NCBI RefSeq assembly: GCF_003122365.1
Contig: NZ_CP029254.1
Coordinates: forward strand, 1,178,001-1,242,000
Length of the DNA: 64,000 nucleotides
Direction of reading: 5' to 3'
From: Streptomyces spongiicola
GTDB lineage: Bacteria; Actinomycetota; Actinomycetes; Streptomycetales; Streptomycetaceae
Below are positions 1 through 8,378 of the stretch, one piece after another. Position numbers and translations under genes: made by a program. The first letter of the stretch is position 1. Every line of letters begins with the position of its first letter. The notes under the pieces are model-generated. The model was given only the letters and a program-made list of their open reading frames with translations, made no database searches and was not told the DNA's origin.

Positions 1-120
1 GCGGGGGCGATCGCCGCCGGGGTGATCGGCGCGGTGGTGGCCGTGCCGCTCGTGTCGGTCGTCTGGTCGGTGCGCCAGGCACTGCGCACGGCGAACGACC
101 CGGGCCCGGCCCGGCCCTGA
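1..120 (+). CDS. C-terminal fragment of a membrane protein, possibly AI-2E family transporter
   Basis: Frame 1 is open from the window edge to TGA at 118-120 and encodes the last 39 residues of a protein whose start lies outside the window. It holds one hydrophobic helix (AIAAGVIGAVVAVPLVSVV) followed by a charged tail (RQALRTANDPGPARP). A small-residue helix of the form GxxGAxxAVPL near the C-terminus is what I associate with AI-2E family (PF01594) permeases, but 39 residues are too few to prove it. A 9-bp inverted repeat with a long loop (176-184 / 219-227) lies just downstream and could be its terminator. Confidence 0.4.
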   Translation, partial: AGAIAAGVIGAVVAVPLVSVVWSVRQALRTANDPGPARP

Positions 121-1063
121 GGAAACGGCCCGGCCCCGCTGGAACGGCCCGGGCCGAGGGAACGGACCCGGCCGCGGACCGCCGTGCCGGCACTGCCGTG
201 CCACATTCCCCCGTGCCGCGGCGGTCCCCGGCCGTAACGGAGTGCGGTCACCGGCCGTAGCGAAGTGCAGGGCGCCGCCCTCAACGCGGTGCGTCGGCCG
301 CAACGAAGTGCAGGGGGCGCGCCGCCCTGACGACGTTGGAGCCGAGCGAACAGCGGCCGCCACCACTGCGGACGGCGTCGCCGCCGGCGGCGAAGGGCTC
401 GGACTCCTCACCCCCCGCCGTCCTCTTCGGCTCCGTCCTCTCCCCGGGGCCCTCGACGCCCCCTGGAGCTTCGCCAGGCCGCCGAGCGTCGAGGCGAGGT
501 TTCCGGCCTCCGGGGCGGAGAGTGTCCTCGCCGTGGCCGCGGGCCCGCCCTCGCCGGCGTTCGCAGTCCGGAAGGTGGCAACGGCCGCCGTGGGAGCGGC
601 GGCGGCTCCAGCTGCCGCCGCCGCGCGCCTCCCGGGTATCCGCCGGTGCCTCACGTAGTACCTCCCGCGGGCCGCGACCGGGCATGCGGGTTGCCCGGAC
701 GCGGAGGACGGGGCGCCCGCCGTTCCGATACGCGTCGGTAGCACCCGAGGTCGGCTTCAGGACGCGCACACCAGGACGGCAATGCGCCCTCTGCTTCTTC
801 ACGACCCCCGCCCGTACAGGTCGGTTCCGTTCGCGAACACCACCCGCAACCGGCCCCTGGCCAGCGCGTAAGGACTAGTCCTGTCCTGATCCCCGCGCCC
901 GATGGGCTCATCGGGGACTCACACCGCCCTCGCTCCGACGGGTAATCATCGAAGGGGCGGGGAATGCCAGGACGGTACCGCCGCGCATGGCACATGTGCA
1001 CGGCACTCAGGGAATGTGCGGCATCTCCGGATCCGCGGAGGCCCACGGCGAAGGAGGCGGCGG
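121..1063. other. 943-base gap without a convincing gene
   Basis: Open frames exist on both strands here, but their translations are Arg/Pro/Gly-rich with no recognisable domain and no codon-position bias. Visible features are three diverged copies of a motif of the form CGGCCGyAaCGAAGTGC near 230-320, a possible stem (176-184 / 219-227), and a perfect 12-base palindrome AGGACTAGTCCT at 871-882 upstream of the hydrolase gene. I see no RNA gene. Confidence 0.5.
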
Positions 1064-1960
1064 GTGCGGCGGCGGGTGCGCGCGTCCGACGGGCGGCATC
1101 TGATGGTGGAGCGCCTGGGGGATCCGCGGGGCAGACCGGTCTTCCTGCTGCACGGCACTCCGGGCAGCCGCCTCGGACCGGCACCGCGCGGCATGGTGCT
1201 GTACCAGCGGGGAATGCAGCTGATCGCCTACGACCGTCCGGGATACGGCGGTTCGGACCGGCTGGCCGGCCGCAGCGTGGCGGATGTGGCCGGGGACGTA
1301 CGGGCGATCGCCGACGCGCTGGGCCTGGACCGGTTCGCGGTGGTGGGGCGCTCCGGCGGCGCACCCCACGCCCTGGCCTGTGCGGCGCTGCTGCCCGACC
1401 GGATCACCAGGGCCGCCGCGCTGGTGACGCTCGCACCGCGGGACGCGGACGGTCTGGACTGGTTCGAGGGCATGGCCGCGTCGAACGTGCTCGAGTACAC
1501 AAGGGCCACGGTCGACCCGGACGGGCTCACGGCTCGGTTCATCGTGCGCTCGGCGGAGATCCGGCGCGACCCGGTCCGGCTCCTGGACGACCTGCGCAGG
1601 GAACTCACCGATTCGGACCGGATGGTCGTCGCGGACGCCGGCGTGCGGTCGATGCTGCTGCGCAACTACCAGGAGGCGCTGCGCACCTCGCCGTACGGCT
1701 GGATCGACGACGCCCTCGCCTTCTGCGGCCCCTGGGGCTTCGACCCCGCCGGCATCACCGCGCCCGTGATGCTGTGGCACGGCGAGAAGGACAGGTTCTC
1801 GCCCGTCGGCCACTCCCGCTGGCTGGCGCAGCGCATCCCGGGGGTGAAGGCCGTGCTGGAACCGGCCGCCGCGCACTTCGACGCACTGCACGCGCTCCCC
1901 GGGATCCTCACCTGGCTGCTGGAGGCCCCCCCGGGGGACGCCCTCGGGGTGGGCGGCTGA
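1064..1960 (+). CDS. alpha/beta hydrolase fold protein
   Basis: This 298-residue protein belongs to the alpha/beta hydrolase superfamily (Abhydrolase_1 type) and is probably a cytoplasmic hydrolase or esterase of unknown substrate. The oxyanion region LLHGTPGS lies near residue 25, the nucleophile elbow is GRSGG near residue 95, the acid is in the segment WHGEKDRFSP, and the base is in AAHFDAL near the end. The GTG at 1064 is chosen because AAGGAGG sits at 1051-1057 with good spacing and homology begins right after it; upstream in-frame codons give an Arg-rich non-homologous leader. It is monocistronic and convergent with the fxs operon, sharing the hairpin at 2188-2217. There is no signal peptide. 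Family assignment is secure; substrate is unknown. Confidence 0.85.
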   Translation: MRRRVRASDGRHLMVERLGDPRGRPVFLLHGTPGSRLGPAPRGMVLYQRGMQLIAYDRPGYGGSDRLAGRSVADVAGDVRAIADALGLDRFAVVGRSGGAPHALACAALLPDRITRAAALVTLAPRDADGLDWFEGMAASNVLEYTRATVDPDGLTARFIVRSAEIRRDPVRLLDDLRRELTDSDRMVVADAGVRSMLLRNYQEALRTSPYGWIDDALAFCGPWGFDPAGITAPVMLWHGEKDRFSPVGHSRWLAQRIPGVKAVLEPAAAHFDALHALPGILTWLLEAPPGDALGVGG

Positions 1961-2031
1961 AGCGGCCCCGGCACCCCCGGCGACACCCACCAGGCGAACA
2001 CCCGAAACGACCCCGGCCGCTGCGCGCGCCG

Positions 2032-2096
2032 CGGCCACCGTTCAGCGTTCAGCGTTCAGCGGCCACCGTTCACAGAACACCGTTCACCGGCCACCG
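2032..2096. repeat. short tandem repeats TTCAGCG and CACCGTTCAC
   Basis: Three tandem copies of TTCAGCG at 2041-2061 are flanked by repeated GGCCACCG and CCGTTCAC words. The array lies in the 3' gap between two convergent genes and probably arose by replication slippage. Confidence 0.5.
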
Positions 2097-2187
2097 GGCC
2101 CGCCGGCCTCCCCGCCCCGTGGAGCGCCGAGCACGGAGCGCGGGGGACCGGCCCTCGGGCCCGCCCTCCCCTCCGGGCCGGAGGGCG

Positions 2188-2217
2188 CCCGCTCATCCCC
2201 CGGGGGGGATGAGCGGG
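2188..2217. terminator. bidirectional hairpin terminator between hydrolase and fxsT
   Basis: A perfect 14-bp stem (left arm CCCGCTCATCCCCC at 2188-2201, right arm 2204-2217) has a minimal loop. It stands 10 bases beyond the fxsT stop and 227 bases beyond the hydrolase stop, so it can end transcripts from both sides. There is no T-tract, which is usual for Streptomyces. Confidence 0.75.
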
Positions 2218-2227
2218 CCGCGAGCGG

Positions 2228-5200
2228 TCAGACGGCCAGCGGTTCGAGGTCGCGGTGGGTTCTGCGCTCGTCCCTGGCGATCCGGGTGAGCGCGTGGTCC
2301 TCCCCCAGCAGCCGCGCCAGTTCGTCCGCCGTCTCCGCCCGCAGCGCCGCCGCCTCGTCCTTGCGGCCCAGCGAGCCGAGGGTGACGGCGGTGTTGGAGG
2401 AGACGGCGAGGACCTCGGGGTGGTGGGTGCCGAGGACCTCGCGCAGCCTCGTCACCGCCCGCCGCTCGGTCTCGAGGGCCGACTCCAGATCGCCCAGGTC
2501 GGCGCGGGCGTTGGCGAGGTTGACGGTGCAGAACAGCGTGTGCGGGTGGGCGGTGCCGAGGACGTCGGTCATCCGGCGGACGTTGGCCGCCAGCAGTCGC
2601 TCGGCGGTCTCGGGCTCGCCGCAGCCCCACTGGTAGATCCCGAGGTTGTTGATCGCGGCGAGGGTGTAGGGGTGCTTCCCGCCCGGCACCTTCGTGTACT
2701 GGTCGACGACCTCCTGGGCCAGGTCCCGGGCCGCCACCGGTTCCCCCGCCGCGAACAGGTCGGCCGCGAGGTTCAGGTCACAGGCGAGGGTGTCGGGGTT
2801 CGCCGAGGTGTACTTGGCGCGGTAGCGGTTGCGGGTGGCCGTCGTCAGCCTGCGGGCGTCCTCCGGCCGGCCGGCCCGCCGCAGGGACACCGCGAGGCTC
2901 TTGCCCGCCGCCAGGGTGCCGGGGAAGGTCCGGCCCAGGGTGCGCTTATAGCTGTCGTAGGTGCGGCTGAGGAGGCTGACGGAGTCCTCGTACCGGCCGA
3001 CCTCGCGCAGGTCGCGGGCCAGCGAGGTGGCGGAGGAGAGCGTGTACGGATGCTCGGGGCCGAGTACCTCGGTGCGGCGGTCGAAGACCTCCTGGTCGAT
3101 CTCGCGGGCCCGTGCGTACTGGCCGACCATCCGCAGGTTCAGCGCCAGGTTGTTGGCGGCGGCCAGGGTGCGCGGGTGGGACTCGTGGAAGATCTGGCTG
3201 AACCCCTCGTGCGCCTCGGTGGCCAGTTCCATGGCCTTGCCGTACTGGCCCAGGGTGCCGAGGTCCATCGCCAGCCCGCTGGTGGTCATGTACGTGTGCG
3301 GGTGCGACGGGCCGAGCACGGCGCGCTGACGCTCCAGGGTGATCTCGTCCAGCTTCCTGGCCTCCACATAGCGGCCCTGCGAGCGGAAGATGTTGGAGAG
3401 GTGGAAGCGCAGGTACAGGTACTGGAGGTCGTCGTTGCCGAGCATCTCCCGCCAGACCTCGCGCAGATCGTCGCCGAGGGCGCCGGCGGCCTGCCAGTCA
3501 CCGCGCTTCCAGAGGTAGCGCACCCGGTCGATGAGCAGCCGGCGGGTCTCCGGCTCCTCGCAGTAGCGGGCCTCGGAGGGGCCGAGATGCGGCCAGATGG
3601 TGTTGAACCGCGGCCAGGTCTCGGGGTTGTCGATCGGCTCGTCGTCGTCGGGCCGGGCGCCGGCGAGGACGCGGTGTACGGCGTGCTGGGCGTCCCGCTG
3701 CTCCTCCTCGCTGAGCTGCGCCCGGATGACGGCCTGCACCAGCCGGTGCACCTGGATGGAGTTGGAGACCTGGTCGACCTTGGCGAGGGCGAACCGGCCG
3801 ATCTCGCGGATGACGCGGCCGAGTACGAGCTTCTCCTGGAGGGAGGGGTCGTACGGCTTGAGCGCGTCGATCATCTCCTTGCTGTAGAGGAGGTTCGCCG
3901 AGATCGGCTCGGGGGCGAAGAAGGCGCAGAGCTGGAGCAGCCGCACCGCGGCCGGTGAGCGCTCCTTGAGGCGCTCGATGGAGACGTTCCAGGTCGCGGC
4001 TACCGGCTCCGGGTAGCCGGCGGGCTGGTTGAGCGCGAGGACGCGGGGCGCCTGCTGGGCGAGCTGCTCCAGGTAGGCGGCGACGGGCGTGGCGGTCTCG
4101 GCGATCCAGGCGGCGGCCTGCTCGACGGCGAGCGGCAGGTCGCCGACGGCGGCGGCGACCTGGTCGGCGTCCTGCGGGGTGAGTCCGGGCGCGCGGCGCT
4201 GGAGGTGCTCGACGGACTCCTCGCGGAGGAAGACGTCGACGGGCAGGGCGTCGCCGTACTGGGACCAGGTCTGGTTCCTGGAGGTGACGAGGATGTGGCC
4301 GCCGCTCGGGAAGAACCGCTTGAGCTGCTCGGGGTCGTCGGCGTTGTCGAAGACCAGCAGCCAGCGGGAGGTCGGCACACCCCGCCTGAGCAGGTCGACC
4401 GCCTCCTGGGAGGCGGTGGCCATGTCCTCGCCGCCCTGGGCGCCGAGGCGGGTGGCGAGGTCGGCGAGTCCGGCGACGACGTCGTCGGACTGCTCGGAGG
4501 AGATCCACCACACCAGGTCGTAGTCGGCCATGAAGCGGTGCACGTACTCCAGCGCGACCTGGGTCTTGCCGACGCCGCCGAGGCCGTACAGCGTCTGGGG
4601 CTGCGGCAGCACGACGGCCATGCCGCCGCTGAGCTGGTCCCGCATCCGCTCCAGGACCAGGGACCGGCCGGTGAAGCCCGGGTTGCGGGCGGGCGCGTTC
4701 CAGATCTTCGGGACGGTACCGGGGAAGCGGGGGCCGGGGGCGACCCCGTCGGTGAGCTGGACCGGACGGTCGAGCGCGCGCAGCAGCGCGCTGGTGGCGT
4801 GCACCTCGTCGAGGCGGAAGAGGTCGACGGGGTTGCGGTCGATGTAGGGGGCGGTGAGGCGTACGTCGCCGACGCGCAGCGGAAGCAGACGGCGCCCGCG
4901 GCCCCCGCCCGGGTCCTCGGCCGCGGCCCGTTCCCACACCCGTACGGCGCGGGCCGACTTGAGGTAGGCGCTGGAGAGCAGCACGACGGTGCGGGCGGCG
5001 GTCTCGGGTGCGGGGAGGGCTGCGCCGTCCCCGGGCGGTTCCGCCGAGACGTCGCGCGGCACGACCCGGAACCCGGCGCGGGTGAGGACGGACTCGATCC
5101 AGTCCGCCCACATCCGGTTCTCGGCGACATAGCTGAGGAACAGGTCGGCGGGCAGCGCGGGCCGGCGGCGGGTGAAGGCGTCCCTGATCCGCAGCCTGAT

Positions 5201-6160
5201 CTCCTCGCCGACGGTGGGCATGGCGGTGATCTCCCCTTCGGTGATGACGGTGGTGAGCCGTTCGAAGGCGGAGAGCAGGGAGTTGGTGAGTCCGGCCTCG
5301 TCGCCGAAGGTGGCGAGGGTCTCCTCGTAGGCGTAGTAGGGGCGGTACGGGATCTCCACGGCGCCCCAGTAGGAGGTGAGTTCCTCGCCGGACAGGCCGG
5401 TGGGGAAACGGTCGAACTTCAGCCGGGCCAGGGCGCGTCCGGCGTCGGCCTTCTCCTTCTCGCCCTCGTCGATGCGCATGGGGACGGGCAGGACGCGGAT
5501 GCCGCGGCCGCCGTAGCGCTCGTCGATCTGGCGGGCGACGGCGGCGGCGCCGTCGATCGACTGGTCGCTGAGGGTGAAGCAGTCGACGAGGACGTCCGGG
5601 AGGTGGACGGTGCAGATGTCCGCGATGTCGCTGAGCCCGGTGCGGCTGTCGATGAGGACGTAGTCGTAGTTGGCCTTCATGTCGTCGCGCAGTGCGTCGA
5701 AGAAGTGCCCGCCGCCGAGCCGGTCGTAGAAGTTGTCCCAGTCGAAGGTGGAGACGGTCGCCGAGTACTCGCGGTTCTGCCTGCCCGCCGAGACGAAGTC
5801 GAGGGTGCCGCCCTCGGGGAACTCCCAGCCGAGGTTCTCGGGGGTCAGGGACACGGCGTGCGGCTGGATGCGCGCGTAGTCCCGGTGCCAGTCGTCGGGA
5901 CGCTGCACGGGACTCGTCGCGGCCCAGGCGTACTCGGTGATCAGGTCGATGACACCGGTGGTGGCGCCGAGCGTGGACGGGTCGAGGAAGGGGTGGAAGA
6001 AGCGGTGCAGGCCGGGCGCTTCCAGGTCCCAGTCGACGGCGAGGACCCGCCTGCCGTTGGCGGCGAGTATCCAGGCGGTGTTGGCCATGGCCATCGTCCG
6101 CCCGGTCCCTCCCTTGTAGGAGTAGAACGTGACGATGCGTCCGTCACGACTGGCTGTCAT
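2228..6160 (-). CDS. fxsT: FxSxx-COOH system multidomain STAND/TPR protein FxsT
   Basis: This 1310-residue protein is the last gene of the fxs operon. It starts with a ParA/MinD-like domain (residues 8-330) carrying the deviant Walker A KGGTGRT at 16-22. A TIR-like segment follows (about 337-470, starting FLSYVAENRMWADWI), then an NB-ARC/STAND ATPase with classical Walker A GLGGVGKT at about 526-533, and tetratricopeptide repeats fill the C-terminal 430 residues (recurring ALxxE, HPxTL, NLAxxLxxLG units). That layout matches the FxsT family I know from FxSxx loci. ATG 6160 is preferred over the ATG 24 bases upstream because GGAGGA lies 6-7 bases before it; it overlaps the end of fxsC by 17 bases, suggesting translational coupling. 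The role is unknown; the architecture suggests a signalling or scaffold NTPase. Confidence 0.85.
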   Translation of the reverse strand: MTASRDGRIVTFYSYKGGTGRTMAMANTAWILAANGRRVLAVDWDLEAPGLHRFFHPFLDPSTLGATTGVIDLITEYAWAATSPVQRPDDWHRDYARIQPHAVSLTPENLGWEFPEGGTLDFVSAGRQNREYSATVSTFDWDNFYDRLGGGHFFDALRDDMKANYDYVLIDSRTGLSDIADICTVHLPDVLVDCFTLSDQSIDGAAAVARQIDERYGGRGIRVLPVPMRIDEGEKEKADAGRALARLKFDRFPTGLSGEELTSYWGAVEIPYRPYYAYEETLATFGDEAGLTNSLLSAFERLTTVITEGEITAMPTVGEEIRLRIRDAFTRRRPALPADLFLSYVAENRMWADWIESVLTRAGFRVVPRDVSAEPPGDGAALPAPETAARTVVLLSSAYLKSARAVRVWERAAAEDPGGGRGRRLLPLRVGDVRLTAPYIDRNPVDLFRLDEVHATSALLRALDRPVQLTDGVAPGPRFPGTVPKIWNAPARNPGFTGRSLVLERMRDQLSGGMAVVLPQPQTLYGLGGVGKTQVALEYVHRFMADYDLVWWISSEQSDDVVAGLADLATRLGAQGGEDMATASQEAVDLLRRGVPTSRWLLVFDNADDPEQLKRFFPSGGHILVTSRNQTWSQYGDALPVDVFLREESVEHLQRRAPGLTPQDADQVAAAVGDLPLAVEQAAAWIAETATPVAAYLEQLAQQAPRVLALNQPAGYPEPVAATWNVSIERLKERSPAAVRLLQLCAFFAPEPISANLLYSKEMIDALKPYDPSLQEKLVLGRVIREIGRFALAKVDQVSNSIQVHRLVQAVIRAQLSEEEQRDAQHAVHRVLAGARPDDDEPIDNPETWPRFNTIWPHLGPSEARYCEEPETRRLLIDRVRYLWKRGDWQAAGALGDDLREVWREMLGNDDLQYLYLRFHLSNIFRSQGRYVEARKLDEITLERQRAVLGPSHPHTYMTTSGLAMDLGTLGQYGKAMELATEAHEGFSQIFHESHPRTLAAANNLALNLRMVGQYARAREIDQEVFDRRTEVLGPEHPYTLSSATSLARDLREVGRYEDSVSLLSRTYDSYKRTLGRTFPGTLAAGKSLAVSLRRAGRPEDARRLTTATRNRYRAKYTSANPDTLACDLNLAADLFAAGEPVAARDLAQEVVDQYTKVPGGKHPYTLAAINNLGIYQWGCGEPETAERLLAANVRRMTDVLGTAHPHTLFCTVNLANARADLGDLESALETERRAVTRLREVLGTHHPEVLAVSSNTAVTLGSLGRKDEAAALRAETADELARLLGEDHALTRIARDERRTHRDLEPLAV

Positions 6161-7496
6161 CCGCGTCCTCCGCATCCGGCGCATGGTCGAGCGTGTCGGG
6201 GATGTAGTGCGTGGTGGCGTACTCGGCCGCCATGGGGCCGCGCAGCCTGGGCCGTTCGGTGTGGCTGCCGCCGGCGGGCGGGTAGACCTGGGCGTGTCTC
6301 AGGTACTGCTGGGCGGCCGCCTCGACGACCTGGGGGAGGAGCTGGCCGAACGCCTCCATGCTCGGTACGCCGCGGGCGGCGGCGCGGCAGGCGGCGCGGC
6401 CCTGGCCCAGCTTGGTCGGCAGGGTCTCGGCGAGCTTGGCGCCGAGGACGCCCTCCGCGCCGCGGCTCTGGTGGTCGTCGCGGTTGAAGGGGACCACGAC
6501 ACTGACCCAGGGCCGGTCCTCGGCGTCGAAGGCGGCGAGCTGCTCTCGTCTTTCGTCGTCCTCCAGGGCCCAGCGGTCGACGATGAGCAGCTCCGGTCTG
6601 GTGGGGGCCCGCTTGCTGTCGAGGGGTGTGCTGTCGTGGTCGAACGAGGCGATGGTGGCCTGGTAGTTGAGGGTGCGCACCAGGTCGCGGGCGACATAGG
6701 CGAGCGGCCGGTGCGCCTCGGGGTAGTAGGGGTTCCAGTCCTGGGGCATGTCGCCGTAGTACTGGGGGTCGCGTCCCGGGGGGAGGTCGTGCAGGGTGGG
6801 TGCGGCGACGGTCACCTGGATGGGGCGGGGGCCGGTGCGGCGCGGGCCGGCTCGGTCCGGAGTGCCGAAGGCGCTGGGGGCCTGCCGGTAGTCGAGGGGT
6901 CTGCTGGGCCCGACGGCGGTGGCGTCGGCGACGCTGACGATGCGTTTGGCGAGTTCGTAGACCGCCCGCTCGTACTCCTCGGCGAATATCCGGAGTTTGA
7001 TCAGTCCGTAGAGTCCGTCGGTGACGTAGCGGTCGCCGAAGGCGCGGTGGTTGAACTGCAGCCGCTCGGCGGGGCCGGGTAGTTGCTCGGGGGGCACCGG
7101 CACCCAGAGCGCGGGCACGATGGCCTCGGCGGTCCGGTTGCTCCTGGCCTGGTGGAAGATCTCCCGCTGGGCGAAGGCGTACCACTCCTTGCCGCACATC
7201 TCGCTGGCGAAGTAGCGGGGGGAGAACAGCGGCACGAACACCCGGCAGGTGGCCAGGACTTCGGCGAGCCGCTCGGACCACCCCTCACCGGAGCGTATCT
7301 CCCGGTCCATGAAACCCGCCGGTGCACCGGCGGAGAGATCCGTCATGGCCATCACATGGCCGCACAGGTCCCGGAAGAGCCGCTCCACCCACATGTCGGG
7401 ATCCGGCACACCCGCCCCGTACCTCGGTGTGTGCGCATAACTCAGGAAGAAATACGGCCGATGGTCCGCCGCCCGCTGCTGCGATGACGCCTGCAC
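6144..7496 (-). CDS. fxsC: TIR-like protein FxsC
   Basis: This protein of about 450 residues has an N-terminal TIR-like domain beginning PYFFLSYAHTPRYG near residue 14. It continues through DMWVERLFRDLCGHV, FMDREIRSGEGW and the FxsC signature region CRVFVPLFSPRYFASEMCGKEW; a second conserved block (RPELLIVDRWALEDD, PWVSVVVPFNRDD) occupies the C-terminal half. These match the FxsC family that accompanies FxsA/FxsB. The start is uncertain: GTG 7496 follows a G-rich stretch (GGGACGGGGGG) and directly precedes the homology, while an in-frame ATG at 7559 would add 21 His/Arg-rich residues. It follows the acetyltransferase gene by about 100 bases and overlaps fxsT. Function is unknown; the TIR fold suggests NAD-related or scaffolding activity, which is inference. 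Confidence 0.85.
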   Translation of the reverse strand: MQASSQQRAADHRPYFFLSYAHTPRYGAGVPDPDMWVERLFRDLCGHVMAMTDLSAGAPAGFMDREIRSGEGWSERLAEVLATCRVFVPLFSPRYFASEMCGKEWYAFAQREIFHQARSNRTAEAIVPALWVPVPPEQLPGPAERLQFNHRAFGDRYVTDGLYGLIKLRIFAEEYERAVYELAKRIVSVADATAVGPSRPLDYRQAPSAFGTPDRAGPRRTGPRPIQVTVAAPTLHDLPPGRDPQYYGDMPQDWNPYYPEAHRPLAYVARDLVRTLNYQATIASFDHDSTPLDSKRAPTRPELLIVDRWALEDDERREQLAAFDAEDRPWVSVVVPFNRDDHQSRGAEGVLGAKLAETLPTKLGQGRAACRAAARGVPSMEAFGQLLPQVVEAAAQQYLRHAQVYPPAGGSHTERPRLRGPMAAEYATTHYIPDTLDHAPDAEDADDSQS

Positions 7497-7601
7497 ACGC
7501 CCCCCGTCCCATATGAACACCCGCACTCGGTGGTGATGAGGTGCCGGCGGTCCAATCATTCCGGAGCGGACGTTGCTCCATCCCCTGGTCCTTCGGTCAA
7601 A

Positions 7602-8378
7602 TCAACGCCGCTTTTCGGACATCCACGTCACTGCATGGTCCACCGCATCGGTGATCGAGAACAAGGCCGCCTCCGTTCCCCCCAGCCGTCCCCGCTGTTC
7701 GATATTCCGGGAGAAAGCGGCTCCGAGATCCCCGAAATCACCGTCGTCGAGTTCGACGTCCAGGTATTCGGTCCATTGAGGGCCGTGCGCCCCGCGCACC
7801 ACGCAGGCGTACCGGCGCAGCGGTGCGCCGGTACGGTACTCCGCCAGATGGAAGGCGGTGCAGACGGAGAACCCCACATTGATCATCAATACCCGTGCCC
7901 CTGCCCGGTAGAGCGCCCCGAGGGGGGATTCCTCACCGAGGTGGCAGGTGAGCGGGTGCCGGGAGAGCAGTTCGCCCGCCCTCCGGCCGAGCGCGGCGAA
8001 CGAGGTCTGGGGGTGGCCGCTGCGCACCGCGCCTCGGGTGGTCCGCACGGACTCGGCCAACCGGCCCATCCCGGTGCTCGGTGTCACGGCGGGGTCGAAG
8101 GCCGGCATCATGGCCCGAAAGGCCGCCGCCTGAGTGGGTGTCATCCCGGCCACGCGCCGCAGATACGCGGAGGACGTGTCGGAGTTCTCGGGGGTGAAGG
8201 CGGGGACCACGAGCGTGCCCTCCTCGCCGACGGCCCTCAGCAGGGCGTCGCGCAGCGCGGCGGCGTCCATGCCGGTGCCGCCGATGCCGGCGTGCACGAG
8301 GACCGTCTCCCCCGGCCGCAGCCCCAGTTCCGCCAGCCGCCGCGCGAGAGCGTCGCGCTCAGCGGCTCCGCCGGTCAC
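7602..8378 (-). CDS. AAC(3)-family N-acetyltransferase embedded in the fxs operon
   Basis: The 258-residue product belongs to the aminoglycoside N(3)-acetyltransferase family (Antibiotic_NAT, PF02522), which transfers acetyl from acetyl-CoA to an amine. Family blocks are present: GETVLVHAGIGGTGM near the N-terminus, VVPAFTPENSDTSS, the HPQTSFAALG block near residue 125, CHLGEESPLGALY, and NVGFSVCTAFHLAEY. The GTG at 8378 overlaps the end of fxsB by 20 bases and is preceded by GAGG. Its place inside an RiPP operon suggests it modifies the FxsA product or a related amine rather than conferring aminoglycoside resistance; that is inference. As I recall, such a gene is a regular member of fxs loci. 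Confidence 0.85.
   Translation of the reverse strand: MTGGAAERDALARRLAELGLRPGETVLVHAGIGGTGMDAAALRDALLRAVGEEGTLVVPAFTPENSDTSSAYLRRVAGMTPTQAAAFRAMMPAFDPAVTPSTGMGRLAESVRTTRGAVRSGHPQTSFAALGRRAGELLSRHPLTCHLGEESPLGALYRAGARVLMINVGFSVCTAFHLAEYRTGAPLRRYACVVRGAHGPQWTEYLDVELDDGDFGDLGAAFSRNIEQRGRLGGTEAALFSITDAVDHAVTWMSEKRR

Noticed and set aside
871..882. Palindrome AGGACTAGTCCT as an operator for the hydrolase gene
   Set aside because: A single 12-base palindrome nearly 200 bases upstream with no regulator gene adjacent is too weak to claim.
2255..6487. Long plus-strand open frames opposite fxsT and fxsC
   Set aside because: They mirror the strong codon bias of the minus-strand genes, show no domains and have no ribosome sites.
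7602..8378. Acquired aminoglycoside resistance gene
   Set aside because: It is embedded and overlapped within the fxs operon with host-like codon use and no mobile element nearby.
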